DNA of 64,000 nt from Selenomonas ruminantium AC2024 (GTDB lineage: Bacteria; Bacillota; Negativicutes; Selenomonadales; Selenomonadaceae): assembly GCF_000687995.1 (NCBI RefSeq), contig NZ_JIAC01000001.1, forward strand, positions 1,550,001 to 1,614,000. Reading direction: 5' to 3'. Shown piece after piece: positions 42,979 through 51,782 of this stretch (the stretch's first letter is position 1; each line of letters starts with the position of its first letter). The notes beneath the pieces were generated by a model. The model did not search any database, was not told where the DNA came from, and worked only from the letters and a program-made list of their open reading frames with translations. The position numbers and the translations under genes are program-made.

Positions 42979-43773
42979 ATGCAAAGAAAGATTTTACCAG
43001 TTGGCCTGATAGGTCTGCTGCTGATGGCAGTGCTGATGCTGCCTGTGATACGTGCGGAGGCTGGGCATCTTGAGGATATTTCTGCCAAAGGTGTGATTCG
43101 GATTGGTACCACCGGGGATTACATTCCCATGTCATACTTAAACCCGCAAACCGGAGAATACGAAGGAATTGATGCTGAGCTGTCACAGCTTATTGCTGAT
43201 TCCCTGGGGGTAAAAATCCAGTATGTGCCAACTACATGGCCGACGCTTGCCGCTGATATACAGGCCGGGACATTTGACATTGCCCTTTGCGGCATTTCGC
43301 GCAATTATAACCGGGCAAGAACCATGGCTATGTCGGATGCCTATGGGGAAGGACTTTTTGGCAAGACCATACTCTGTCGTGCCAAGGATGCAAAACGGTT
43401 CCAAAGCCTGGCAGATATTGACAGACCGGAAGTGCGTGTGATGATAAATCCGGGCGGTACAAATGAAAAGTTTGCCCAGGCAAATCTCAAACACGCGAAG
43501 ATTATCGTCTATAACGACAATGCGGATATCCCTCGTCAAATTGCAGAGGGGAAGGCAGATATCATGATTACAGAAACTGTAGAGGCTGCTCACTATGTTC
43601 GCATGGACAAGCGGCTGGCCGCACCTCTAAAGGATAGTCCATTTACCCGTCATTCCTGTGGCATCCTGATGAAAAAAGGCGATCAGGAATGGCTGAATTA
43701 CATCAATTTTGTACTGGCAGAACTGAAGATGGACGGCACTCTGGGGAAATTGGAAAAAAAGTATCTGAAATAG
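42979..43773 (+). CDS. Periplasmic cyclohexadienyl dehydratase-like protein (PheC type)
   Basis: 264 residues. Signal peptide, then a type-3 solute-binding fold. Beyond the generic VIRIGTTGDYIPMSY it has the PheC-specific run VMINPGGTNEKFAQANLKHA and TETVEA, which holds the catalytic Glu equivalent of Pseudomonas PheC. That enzyme converts arogenate/prephenate to phenylalanine/phenylpyruvate in the periplasm. A plain amino-acid-binding protein is the alternative. No ABC transporter genes are adjacent, which favours an enzyme. Confidence 0.78.
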   Translation: MQRKILPVGLIGLLLMAVLMLPVIRAEAGHLEDISAKGVIRIGTTGDYIPMSYLNPQTGEYEGIDAELSQLIADSLGVKIQYVPTTWPTLAADIQAGTFDIALCGISRNYNRARTMAMSDAYGEGLFGKTILCRAKDAKRFQSLADIDRPEVRVMINPGGTNEKFAQANLKHAKIIVYNDNADIPRQIAEGKADIMITETVEAAHYVRMDKRLAAPLKDSPFTRHSCGILMKKGDQEWLNYINFVLAELKMDGTLGKLEKKYLK

Positions 43774-43777
43774 AAAT

Positions 43778-43853
43778 AAGCCGCTGACGGACTGTGTGCC
43801 CGGTTCAGCGGCTTTTCTATGTCCTTGTGAACCTTTTTGGGGTTCACAAAAGG
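43778..43853. repeat. Double-hairpin dispersed repeat, copy 1
   Basis: First hairpin AAGCCGCTGA (43778-43787) / TCAGCGGCTTTT (43805-43816), a good terminator for the PheC-like gene. Second hairpin CCTTGTGAACC (43823-43833) / GGTTCACAAAAGG (43841-43853). The same two hairpins with the joining TCTATGTCC recur at 49487-49570. Confidence 0.85.
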
Positions 43854-44033
43854 AATGGCAAGGAATAAGGGCAGGATTTTAGCTGATTTTATAGAATAGT
43901 TAAATGCATATCGACAAAAAACGCAATTTAAGTATTTTGCTCCTGGTAACGAATAACATAATAAGGAAATGCTGTTTTCCGTATATAAGAGAAAGAAAAT
44001 GTGGGTAGTGATCAGAATATGAGAGAGAATGTA

Positions 44034-45419
44034 ATGGGAAATTTGTTTGCAAACTTACAGCGCATCGGCAGGGCGTTGATGCTGCCGATTATGGTACTTC
44101 CAGCTGCGGCCCTGTTGCTTCGGTTCGGTGCGCCGGATGTCCTTGATATCCCCTTTGTCACCAGGGCCGGTGGCGCAGTCTTTGATAACCTTGCGCTGAT
44201 CTTCTCCATCGGTATTGCCGTGGGACTTGCCAAGGACAGCAATGGCGCGGCAGGCCTTGCGGGCTGCATCGGCTATCTCATCCTGACCTCGGCACTCACG
44301 GCCCTTGATGCGACTCTTAACATGAGTGTGTTTGCCGGTATCATCAGTGGTATAGAGGGAGGCATTTTATATAACCGCTTTCATACCGTAAAATTGCCGG
44401 AGTTTCTGGGAGCCTTTTCCGGCAGCAGGTTCGTCCCTATTGTGACGGCGGGGGTGTCCATCCTGTTGGCGGCGATTTTCGGCGTTATCTGGGGGCCGTG
44501 CCAGGAGATTATCCGCGCTGTCGGTGAATGGATAGCCAGTGCGGGAGTGCTTGGCACATTTATCTTCGGCGTATTGAACCGGCTGCTCATTCCCGTAGGG
44601 CTTCATCATATCATCGGCAGTTATATTGGGTATATGTTCGGCGAGTACATTAATCCAGTTTCCGGCGTGGTGGTGACGGGGGATATCAATCGCTTCTTTG
44701 CCGGAGATCCTACGGCGGGAATGTTCATGGCGGGCTTTTACCCCATGATGATGTTCGGCCTGCCGGCGGTGGCTCTTGCCATATATCATGCCGCCAAGGC
44801 GGAAAACCGTCCCAAGATTGGCGGCATGCTCGCCTCAGTGGCCTTCACCTCCTTTTTGACCGGGATTACCGAGCCTATTGAATTTTTGTTTATGTTCGTG
44901 GCTCCTTCCCTTTATGTCATACATGCCCTGCTTACCGGCCTGTCCCTGTCGGTCACCTACTCCTTGGGGGTCCTGGATGCAGGGGCTTTTTCACCTGGCT
45001 TTATAGACTATGTCCTTAGCTGGGGACTGGCTACTAAACCCTGGCTGATCATTCCCATCGGGCTTGGTGTTGGCGCAGTGTACTATGTGATTTTCAGTTG
45101 GATGATTCGCCGCTTTGATATACCTACCGTCGGACGCTATGATGAAGGCATAGAAGCGAGCGTTGCTACTGAAAAGCTCAGTGACTTTCCAGGGCAAATT
45201 ATTGTCGCGCTCGGAGGTACTGCCAATCTGGCAGAAGTGTCCAACTGCATAACGCGGTTGCGCCTTGTAGTAAGCGACATCGCCAAAGTCGACTATCAGA
45301 CGCTGAAATCCATACCCGGGGTAAAAGGAGTCATCAGCAAGGGCAAGGCTGTGCAAGTGGTCATTGGCCTGCAGGCAGAGCACGTTGCCGATGAAATCAA
45401 GGGGGAAATAAAAAGATGA
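44034..45419 (+). CDS. PTS permease IICB, N-acetylglucosamine/glucose family
   Basis: 461 residues from ATG 44034 (GAGAGA upstream; earlier in-frame starts at 44001 and 44019 are possible). EIIC shows LGRAL-like RIGRALMLPIMVLPAAALL, LIPVGLHHIIGSYIGYMFGEY and TGITEPIEFLFMF. EIIB at the C-terminus has the phosphocysteine in VSNCITRLRL. There is no EIIA, so it must borrow one, possibly from the IICBA protein at 27329. The NagE-like motifs suggest GlcNAc, not proven. It overlaps the next gene by four bases. Confidence 0.85.
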   Translation: MGNLFANLQRIGRALMLPIMVLPAAALLLRFGAPDVLDIPFVTRAGGAVFDNLALIFSIGIAVGLAKDSNGAAGLAGCIGYLILTSALTALDATLNMSVFAGIISGIEGGILYNRFHTVKLPEFLGAFSGSRFVPIVTAGVSILLAAIFGVIWGPCQEIIRAVGEWIASAGVLGTFIFGVLNRLLIPVGLHHIIGSYIGYMFGEYINPVSGVVVTGDINRFFAGDPTAGMFMAGFYPMMMFGLPAVALAIYHAAKAENRPKIGGMLASVAFTSFLTGITEPIEFLFMFVAPSLYVIHALLTGLSLSVTYSLGVLDAGAFSPGFIDYVLSWGLATKPWLIIPIGLGVGAVYYVIFSWMIRRFDIPTVGRYDEGIEASVATEKLSDFPGQIIVALGGTANLAEVSNCITRLRLVVSDIAKVDYQTLKSIPGVKGVISKGKAVQVVIGLQAEHVADEIKGEIKR

Positions 45420-46381
45420 AAGGTCTTTTGTCAGCAAGGAAAAATTTGATCTGGCTCGGTCTATTTATCTGCCTGCTCTTGAATCTTTTGTGTTTGTCCC
45501 CGGCTCAAGCGGCAGAAATCCTTAGGGAAACCATCCCTTTGGCGCGAAATGAAGTGCCGCTGCATTTGGAGCGTTATATAGAGCAGGACGGCAAGACAAA
45601 GCGTCCCCTCTTGTTTGTGCACGGCGTGACCTTTTCTTCCCATGAATTTGATGTTGATTACAAGGATTACAGTTTGGCGCGATATTTTGCCAAGCACGGA
45701 TTTGAGGTTTGGCTGCTGGATATTGCAGGCTTTGGAAATTCTGGCAGCGTCAAGGATGGCTTTATGCCGGATTCGGATTATGCTTCGGAAGATATCGCAT
45801 CTGCTGTGAGGCTCATATTGGAACGAAATAATCTTGCGTCCCTGGATATTTTGGGTTGGAGCTGGGGAACTGTGACCAGTGGTCGCTTTGCCGCCAAGCA
45901 TCCGGAGATGGTGCATCGCCTTGTGCTTTATGCGCCTATAGTAGCCGGGCTTGGTGAGCAAGAGGTGAAGGAGCCTTTTAATAAAAATACCTGGGAAGGT
46001 GCAGCCTCGGATTTTCAGAGGAAAGCTGACGGAAGCATAGATTTTGACATCGTGGAAAAGCCTGTGGCAAGCACCTATATTGATAATGCCTGGCACTACG
46101 ATAAGGATACAAGTCCCAATGGTGGAAGACGGGATTTGCTTGTCGGTAGGAGTGCGCGACTTATTCCGACAGAGAGCATAAAAGCTCCTGTGCTGATTAT
46201 AGTCGGCTCCAAAGATCCGTATGTGTCACCTGATTTATGCGACGAAGCGTATAGGACACTTCCCAATAGAACAGATTCGGAGTTGATAATTTTGGATGGA
46301 GCCGCCCATGCAATGTTGATGGAGCGTCCGTATTACAAGCTGTTTCGGGAAAGAGTATTAAATTTTTTGAATAAAGGCTGA
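45416..46381 (+). CDS. Secreted alpha/beta hydrolase
   Basis: 321 residues. Signal peptide (hydrophobic LIWLGLFICLLLNLLCLSPAQA). The oxyanion region is LFVHGVTFSSHEFD, the nucleophile is in LGWSWGTVTS, the acid in VGSKDPYVSP and the His in DGAAHAML, so the triad is complete. The substrate is unknown. ATG 45416 lies inside the stop of the PTS gene, so a sugar ester or glycolipid is a possible substrate. The signal peptide implies it acts outside the cytoplasm. Confidence 0.82.
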   Translation: MKGLLSARKNLIWLGLFICLLLNLLCLSPAQAAEILRETIPLARNEVPLHLERYIEQDGKTKRPLLFVHGVTFSSHEFDVDYKDYSLARYFAKHGFEVWLLDIAGFGNSGSVKDGFMPDSDYASEDIASAVRLILERNNLASLDILGWSWGTVTSGRFAAKHPEMVHRLVLYAPIVAGLGEQEVKEPFNKNTWEGAASDFQRKADGSIDFDIVEKPVASTYIDNAWHYDKDTSPNGGRRDLLVGRSARLIPTESIKAPVLIIVGSKDPYVSPDLCDEAYRTLPNRTDSELIILDGAAHAMLMERPYYKLFRERVLNFLNKG

Positions 46382-46403
46382 TGTGCGTTTCTGAAAGCCC
46401 AGG

Positions 46404-46637
46404 GAAAATGTGGAGTGGGGTGGTCATTGGCGCGTGATTATCGGCTATGACAATATGGGGACAGAATCACCTTTGGATGATATGCTCATCTTTGCTGATT
46501 CTTATGATACCAGTGACCATTATCAGGATGGCTATACTGTAGGAAATGCCATAAAATTTTTCTCCATGTGGTTTGACCATTCCATGCTTCCCGAAAAAGA
46601 ACGCTATCAACCATGGATTATTGCTTATCCGAAATAA
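46404..46637 (+). pseudogene. Duplicated 3' fragment of the C39-like gene
   Basis: Positions 46404-46632 match 42731-42959 with about seven substitutions in 229 bp, beginning abruptly in the codon for the Val-Glu-Asn-Val stretch and ending at the last codons. The catalytic Cys half is absent. The few differences suggest a recent duplication. The fragment has no ribosome binding site. Together with the full gene it brackets the PheC-PTS-hydrolase block. Confidence 0.92.
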
Positions 46638-46760
46638 TGCGCTAGGTTAAGTAAGTGGCTGGTAAACGAATTTTAGAACCGGCTAGTGCTGAAAAATATT
46701 TGAATGGGGCGGGGATTGGTCAGAACGTAAGGACTACCAAAATCAGGAAGGATTAAGAGA

Positions 46761-48419
46761 ATGAGAATAGGAAAAAATAGGATTTTTGCAAGCGCGGTGG
46801 CAGCAGGCCTGTTTGTAGTCAGCAGTCATGGCTATGCAGCCAGTCTGACCCAGGCACCGGAACCTGTGGCAGGTGCCTATGTGGATATGTATCGGCAGTC
46901 GGTCCCGAAAGGAACACCAGCTGCCGGTAATCCCGTGGGAAGGATTTTATTGCATTTCCTTGATTATTGGCAGCCAGGAGAAAATGGGCAGCGGGGAAAA
47001 GAACTGGCTCCAAAAGTTCTGCAATATGATTTGGCGCGCATACGCTGGTTCAGCAGCCATCGCACAGCGGAACAGGAGCAAGAGGATGTGTATTATGCCC
47101 ATAATCCAACGGATTCGGTTAGAGTGAAGGGGCTTGGAAGTGATGAAGCGGCTTACCAGGCTGCCGGTGAAAAGGTGGCACATATTGCGCAGCTGGGCGA
47201 GTTGATGGCGAAGTTTGACACGGAAGGATTGGCTCGGACGAAGAAGGCTTTCCGTTATCTGCGGCCTTTCCGCCTGGATGATTGCATCCTACTGAATCCG
47301 CAATTGGCAGAAAAAGCAAGAGCGCACAAACCGGAAACGGATTTTGGCTTTTCGAGTGGTCATACCTTCCGGGGCTATATGGCGGCTTTGGGCTATGCCT
47401 ACGTATTTCCTGAACGCTATCAGGCTTTTCTGAAGGTGGCATCGGATATTGGCTTCAGCCGCAACCGGGCGGGGATGCATAACTGTCTGGATGTTATGGG
47501 CGGTCGAATGGTAGGGACGGCAACTGCGGCAGCCATGTTCTGTGATCCGGAAAACCGCCAACTGTTACTGGAGGCGCGGACTGAAGGAGATGTGTTTCTG
47601 CGGTCACTGGAGAACAAAAATAAAACGGTCGTGACTGATGCGGACGAACGCGCTTATGAGGAGCGTCTGACCTACGGATTCGCACCAGTGGGAGCTGTAA
47701 ATCAGCCCATGCGGGTGCCGAAAGGCGCCGAGGTTCTGCTTGAGACACGTTTCCCGTATCTTTCAGCGGAGGCGCGGCGGTTAGTGCTGGCAACTACCGG
47801 CCTGTCTTCCGGTTACCCGTTGCTCGATGATGAAGAAGGCTGGGGGCGGCTTAACCTTTGGCGGGCAGCCGATGGCTTTGGAGCACTGCCGTCCGATGTT
47901 CGGGTTACGATGAGGGCTGAAAATCAGGGTTTTTCTGCGCGCGATTGCTGGCGCAATGATATCCATGGCGAGGGACAGTTGGTCAAAGCCGGTGATGGTG
48001 TGCTGGTACTGTCCGGAGCTAATAGCTATACGGGGGGCACCCGGATTGAAGGTGGCTCCATCTGGGCAGAAAACCGTACAGCGCTGGGAACTGGCAAGGC
48101 CGAGGTTTCGGCAGGCAAATTATATGAGAACACGGAAGGTCCGTTAGAACTAGCTGGTCTGCATATGGAGAAGAAAAGCGAGTTGGTATTAACTGTCCGT
48201 AAGCCGGCAGATATCGTTTGCATAAATGGAGCGGCAAAATTCACCGGTACATTGCTGGTAAAACTCGCAGCTGACTGGAAACCACAGACACAGCCGTTGA
48301 TTCAATGTAACGATTCGCATAGGGGAGATTTTGTCCAGGTAAGACTGGAAGGCGTACCTGACGGGGTGAAGGTGCGGACGTTATGGCAGGGCAAACAGTT
48401 CTTGCTTAAAGTGGATTAA
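46761..48419 (+). CDS. Secreted PAP2 acid phosphatase with autotransporter-type repeat
   Basis: 552 residues. Signal peptide (cleavage near GYA-AS). The class A acid phosphatase/PAP2 signature is complete: KAFRYLRPF (KX6RP-like), FGFSSGHTFRG and SRNRAGMHNCLDVMGG. The C-terminal ~150 residues contain a passenger-associated repeat (VLVLSGANSYTGGTRIEGG) and beta-rich sequence, as in autotransporter-related proteins. There is no beta barrel at the end, so surface display is not assured. It would hydrolyse phosphomonoesters in the periplasm or at the surface. Confidence 0.85.
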   Translation: MRIGKNRIFASAVAAGLFVVSSHGYAASLTQAPEPVAGAYVDMYRQSVPKGTPAAGNPVGRILLHFLDYWQPGENGQRGKELAPKVLQYDLARIRWFSSHRTAEQEQEDVYYAHNPTDSVRVKGLGSDEAAYQAAGEKVAHIAQLGELMAKFDTEGLARTKKAFRYLRPFRLDDCILLNPQLAEKARAHKPETDFGFSSGHTFRGYMAALGYAYVFPERYQAFLKVASDIGFSRNRAGMHNCLDVMGGRMVGTATAAAMFCDPENRQLLLEARTEGDVFLRSLENKNKTVVTDADERAYEERLTYGFAPVGAVNQPMRVPKGAEVLLETRFPYLSAEARRLVLATTGLSSGYPLLDDEEGWGRLNLWRAADGFGALPSDVRVTMRAENQGFSARDCWRNDIHGEGQLVKAGDGVLVLSGANSYTGGTRIEGGSIWAENRTALGTGKAEVSAGKLYENTEGPLELAGLHMEKKSELVLTVRKPADIVCINGAAKFTGTLLVKLAADWKPQTQPLIQCNDSHRGDFVQVRLEGVPDGVKVRTLWQGKQFLLKVD

Positions 48420-48480
48420 GTTTTTTAGAGGAAAGGAACTTCTGTCGCTTTATGCGTACTGTGGCGAAAGGATGTACATA

Positions 48481-48711
48481 ATGAGAAAACATTGTTTGTG
48501 TATGTTGTTTATCATCGTATGTTTCTTGTTAGGTCAGAGTACCTTGGCAATCGGTGCTGCCGTTATTCCCGGGGATGCTCGGTCAGAGGAATATTTGCCA
48601 CTGCTCGCAGGTAAGCAGGTGGCGTTATTTTGTAACCATACAGCCAAAATCGGCGAAGAACATCTTTTAGATTTGCTCTTGAAGGATGGCCAGCAGGTGA
48701 CAGCCATTTAG
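48481..48711 (+). pseudogene. N-terminal stub of a DUF1343 (NamZ-like) protein
   Basis: 76 codons from ATG 48481. Signal peptide, then PGDARSEEYLPLLAGKQVAL and CNHTAKIGEEHLLDLL, the beginning of DUF1343, the family of exo-beta-N-acetylmuramidase NamZ (normally ~400 residues). The frame stops just where the conserved PEHGFRG motif should follow. The rest of the gene is absent from the next 100 bp. Confidence 0.72.
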
Positions 48712-48814
48712 GAGCTGACCATCAATAAAAAAGCAGGATTAAAGTCATAAATAGCGAAATATACCAACAGGTGATTTATATAACAAGTCGTTAAAAGGCA
48801 AGGAGGATATTGGC

Positions 48815-49480
48815 ATGCAAAAGAAGATTATGATGGCGGCAACTATTGCAGCTTTGGGCTTTAGCTTTAGCTTTGGTGGTATGGCGCAGGCAGCGGTTAG
48901 TCAGGCGCCGCAGACAGCTGTGCAAAAAGCGGTACCCGGCGAGGATTCAAGCGAAGATAAAAAGCTGGCTTCGCAGCGTTTTGTCAGCTCAGAACTCATT
49001 CAGTCAAAACTTGACTATCAGATTTGCCTGCCGCGTTGGTACGATTCCGGCAAAAGCTATCCGCTGATTATTGTCATCAATGATGTGAATGGGGAAACCG
49101 ACGGCAAGGCTTTACTGAAACAGCCGGATGGTGTCAGCGCCTGGGTGGATGAACTGGAAAGGAAGCAGCAGTATGCTATCGTTCTGACGGTTCAATCAAC
49201 GAAAGACTTTGAGGCGCGTGTCGGTCGTCTTTCCAATACTGAGGGTATGAATATTCTGCGCTCATTGCTGCAGGATGTGCGTCAGAACTATGCGGTCAAC
49301 AAGAATGCCATTTACGGCATTGGCGAGAATAGAGGTGCCTGGGTAATACAGCTTATTAGCGAAGAACTGCCCGGCTATTTTAAGGCAGCTTATCTCGATG
49401 AGAAGACCGCCGACGGGAAGGAAGATAACAAGGCTATTCATGATTGGCTGATGAAGGAAATGGCTGCACAAGCCAAATAA
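48815..49480 (+). CDS. Secreted esterase-like protein without catalytic serine
   Basis: 221 residues. Signal peptide (cleavage after AQA), a short charged linker, then a feruloyl-esterase/PHB-depolymerase-like start (LDYQICLPRWYDSGKSYPLIIVIND). Where the nucleophile elbow GxSxG should be, the sequence reads YGIGENRGAWV, so the Ser is missing. No acid/His partner is evident in the short C-terminus. It is probably a non-catalytic or truncated alpha/beta-hydrolase relative. AAGGAGG precedes the ATG. Confidence 0.6.
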   Translation: MQKKIMMAATIAALGFSFSFGGMAQAAVSQAPQTAVQKAVPGEDSSEDKKLASQRFVSSELIQSKLDYQICLPRWYDSGKSYPLIIVINDVNGETDGKALLKQPDGVSAWVDELERKQQYAIVLTVQSTKDFEARVGRLSNTEGMNILRSLLQDVRQNYAVNKNAIYGIGENRGAWVIQLISEELPGYFKAAYLDEKTADGKEDNKAIHDWLMKEMAAQAK

Positions 49481-49486
49481 GCAAAC

Positions 49487-49570
49487 AAGCCGCTGAATTA
49501 ACGGGCTGTATGCCCGGTTCAGCGGCTTTTCTATGTCCTTGTGAACCTTTTGGTTGGGGTTCACAAAAGC
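49487..49570. repeat. Double-hairpin dispersed repeat, copy 2
   Basis: AAGCCGCTGAA (49487-49497) / TTCAGCGGCTT (49518-49528), then TCTATGTCC, then CCTTGTGAACC (49538 onward) / GGTTCACAAAAG (to 49568). It is closely similar to 43778-43853. It serves as terminator for the upstream gene and lies 13 bp from the convergent stop of the beta-lactamase-family gene. Confidence 0.85.
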
Positions 49571-49582
49571 AGATATTAAGTT

Positions 49583-50962
49583 TTATTTGCGAACAAACAC
49601 ATTGCGGCAAATCGCATCGCCCATAGTTTCTTCCCAGATGTAGTTGTTGCTGAATTTACCAGCGCTGCGTGCATCTTCGTCCTCTTCAATGGCTTCGCCG
49701 TTCATGATGTAGACAAAGCCATCTTTGGTGTTCGGACGGATGGCCAGCATGGAGAGCAGACCGAAAGCCTCACCGGTGTGTCCCACCAGGTCAATCTCCG
49801 TGTCTTTGCAGAAGCGGGCTGTACTTTTGCCGTCTATCTGGTAAATGCCCAAACCGTAGGAGAGAATCGTGCCGCCATAGGTGTTGCCGTTCTTGGTTTT
49901 GTCGTTATAAATCCATTCGCGGCCCAGCATGGTCTTAACCGAAGCCGGGGAGAGAATCTGTTTGCCCTTGTAGGTGCCATCGTTGAGCAGCATGGAAAGC
50001 GCATGGGAAAGCTCCTCACAGGAAATCCGCAGGCCGCCTGCCGGGGAAAATACCGTAGCATTGGTGCCGGGAACATAATCTTTCAGGCTGTAGGTATCCT
50101 GGAAGTTTTCGGCATAAGGATTCTGCAGGGCAACAGTATCTTTGGGCGGCTGCCCCTGTGGATATCCATCCTGTGTAGCGCGCCATGGTCCTTTTTCATT
50201 CCAGACGCCGGCGCTATCTTTTTTCTGGTAAACTGCGCCGAGTTTCTTAAATTCCTTCTGGCTGAAATTGCTGGGCAGATAGTCCGCTTTTATATCCAGC
50301 TGTTTTAAGATATGGTTCTTTTGATACTGGTCAAAGCGTTCGCCTGTAACTTTTTCGATAATGGTTCCTAAAAGGCCGTAATTGAGATTACTGTAGGCAA
50401 AGTATTTGCCCGGTTCCTGGCCAGCAGGTGCAAAGTGCGCGCCATCTTCGTAGAACTTGCCATCTTTGCGGAAGAATTCTTGCAGCCCCATCTGTGGCGG
50501 AATGCTATAAATCTTGCCATCACGCAGGGAGGATTGGTGAGAGGCCAGCATTCTCACGGTAATGGGCGTATTCGGATAATGGGGATTTCTGAGCGTGAAT
50601 CCCAAATATTTGCTCACATCGTCATCCAGGTTGAGTTTTCCCTGTTCGACCAACTGCATAATCGTGAACACGGTAAACATTTTGGAAACGGAAGCTACGC
50701 GAAAACGGCTTTCGCGGGTAAAGGGGTGATTTTTTTGTGGATTCTGGCTGTCGATAATAGCTGAACCTTGAAAGCTGCTGTAAATTTCTTTGCCATCCTT
50801 AAAGGCGATTACCCCTAGCCCTGGCACTTTCGTGCCGGTATCCCCAACCATTTGGGCAAGCTCGTTGTCCAAATCGGCCTTGCTTTCCTTACTCATAGCC
50901 AGACAGCTACTCATGAGCAGGCAGAACATCGCCAGTATAATCGCGGTGATTCTTTTCTTCAT
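49583..50962 (-). CDS. Serine beta-lactamase-like hydrolase (class C/PBP fold), exported
   Basis: 459 residues from the ATG at 50962, nine bases after AAAGGAG. Signal sequence with MSSC, a weak lipobox, so it is a lipoprotein or secreted. Active-site motifs are SVSK (RVASVSKMFTV), YSN (FAYSNLNYGLLG) and HTG (LVGHTGEAFGLL). This is the EstB/AmpC-like family of D,D-peptidases and esterases; antibiotic hydrolysis cannot be inferred. Its 3' end recurs as a relic at 36105-36190. Confidence 0.87.
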   Translation of the reverse strand: MKKRITAIILAMFCLLMSSCLAMSKESKADLDNELAQMVGDTGTKVPGLGVIAFKDGKEIYSSFQGSAIIDSQNPQKNHPFTRESRFRVASVSKMFTVFTIMQLVEQGKLNLDDDVSKYLGFTLRNPHYPNTPITVRMLASHQSSLRDGKIYSIPPQMGLQEFFRKDGKFYEDGAHFAPAGQEPGKYFAYSNLNYGLLGTIIEKVTGERFDQYQKNHILKQLDIKADYLPSNFSQKEFKKLGAVYQKKDSAGVWNEKGPWRATQDGYPQGQPPKDTVALQNPYAENFQDTYSLKDYVPGTNATVFSPAGGLRISCEELSHALSMLLNDGTYKGKQILSPASVKTMLGREWIYNDKTKNGNTYGGTILSYGLGIYQIDGKSTARFCKDTEIDLVGHTGEAFGLLSMLAIRPNTKDGFVYIMNGEAIEEDEDARSAGKFSNNYIWEETMGDAICRNVFVRK

Positions 50963-51048
50963 CCAATTCAACTCCTTTTACGATTTTCATGCAAATGGCC
51001 TTGGGCCTTGACAATACCACAAAGGTGTTATTCGTTCTGAACAGCGCC

Positions 51049-51105
51049 TTTTCCTGCTATTCCTTGCAAATGACCGTGCTTATTTCGCAGGGAATAGCAG
51101 GAAAA
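51049..51105. repeat. Perfect 15-bp inverted repeat in divergent intergenic region
   Basis: TTTTCCTGCTATTCC (51049-51063) and GGAATAGCAGGAAAA (51091-51105) with a 27-bp centre, between the divergent beta-lactamase-like and glyoxalase genes. No T-tract follows on either strand, so an operator or RNA structure is more likely than a terminator. Confidence 0.65.
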
Positions 51106-51235
51106 TATTAACGGATTAGCGAATTTTTTGATAATCAATTATAACGAACTTGCAACAAGCTGTCTGTACTGGAAAAATAATCTGCAATAAGCTATAATAT
51201 ATATTGTTTGTAATTCTATTTTAGGAGGCAGAACA

Positions 51236-51619
51236 ATGGCGACATTTAAGTTTGCGCATAACAATTTCAATGTGCTGGATTTGGAGCGCAGCATGAAGTT
51301 TTATGAAGAAGCTCTGGGGCTCAAAGAGGTACGCCGTATTAATGGTGAAGGCTTTAAGATTGTCTTTCTGGGGGACGAACTGGGCAGCGAACATCAGTTG
51401 GAACTGACCTGGCTGGCAGACCGCAAGGAGCCTTACAATCTCGGCGACAATGAATTCCATCTGGCGCTGAGGACGGATGATTATGAAGCGGCGCATGCCA
51501 AGCATGAGCAGATGGGCTGCATCTGTTATGAGAATACGGCCATGGGCATCTACTTCATCGTAGACCCGGATGGCTACTGGGTGGAAATCCTGCCGCCAGT
51601 GGTAGAAGAAAAATACTAA
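51236..51619 (+). CDS. Glyoxalase I-like VOC protein
   Basis: 127 residues. It shows FKFAHNNFNVLDLERSMKFYEEALGL at the N-terminus, HQLELTWL, FHLALRTDDYEAA and YFIVDPDGYWVEIL. The four expected metal ligands (His, Glu, His, Glu) are in place, supporting lactoylglutathione lyase or a related isomerase. TATAAT at 51193 and TTTAGGAGG before ATG 51236 provide expression signals. It is monocistronic. Confidence 0.83.
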   Translation: MATFKFAHNNFNVLDLERSMKFYEEALGLKEVRRINGEGFKIVFLGDELGSEHQLELTWLADRKEPYNLGDNEFHLALRTDDYEAAHAKHEQMGCICYENTAMGIYFIVDPDGYWVEILPPVVEEKY

Positions 51620-51633
51620 ATAAATTTTAACAG

Positions 51634-51669
51634 ACCTGTGAGAGTGACGCACTCTTGCAGGTTTTTTTC
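51634..51669 (+). terminator. Terminator of glyoxalase gene
   Basis: ACCTGTGAGAGT (51634-51645) pairs with ACTCTTGCAGGT (51651-51662), followed by TTTTTT. Confidence 0.9.
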
Positions 51670-51782
51670 GTTTATCATCCTATTCGTTATTTATTTCACA
51701 ATATAAAGAAAATTTTATGCAATTTCTTGAAGGAGATTTGAATCATATGACGAATTAGTAGAATCAAGGAGGGTGAATAGCG

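Noticed and set aside
44034-46381. PTS plus hydrolase block as a transposon
   Set aside because: No transposase, terminal inverted repeats or target duplication; duplicated C39 end is on one side and inside the original gene, so segmental duplication is simpler.
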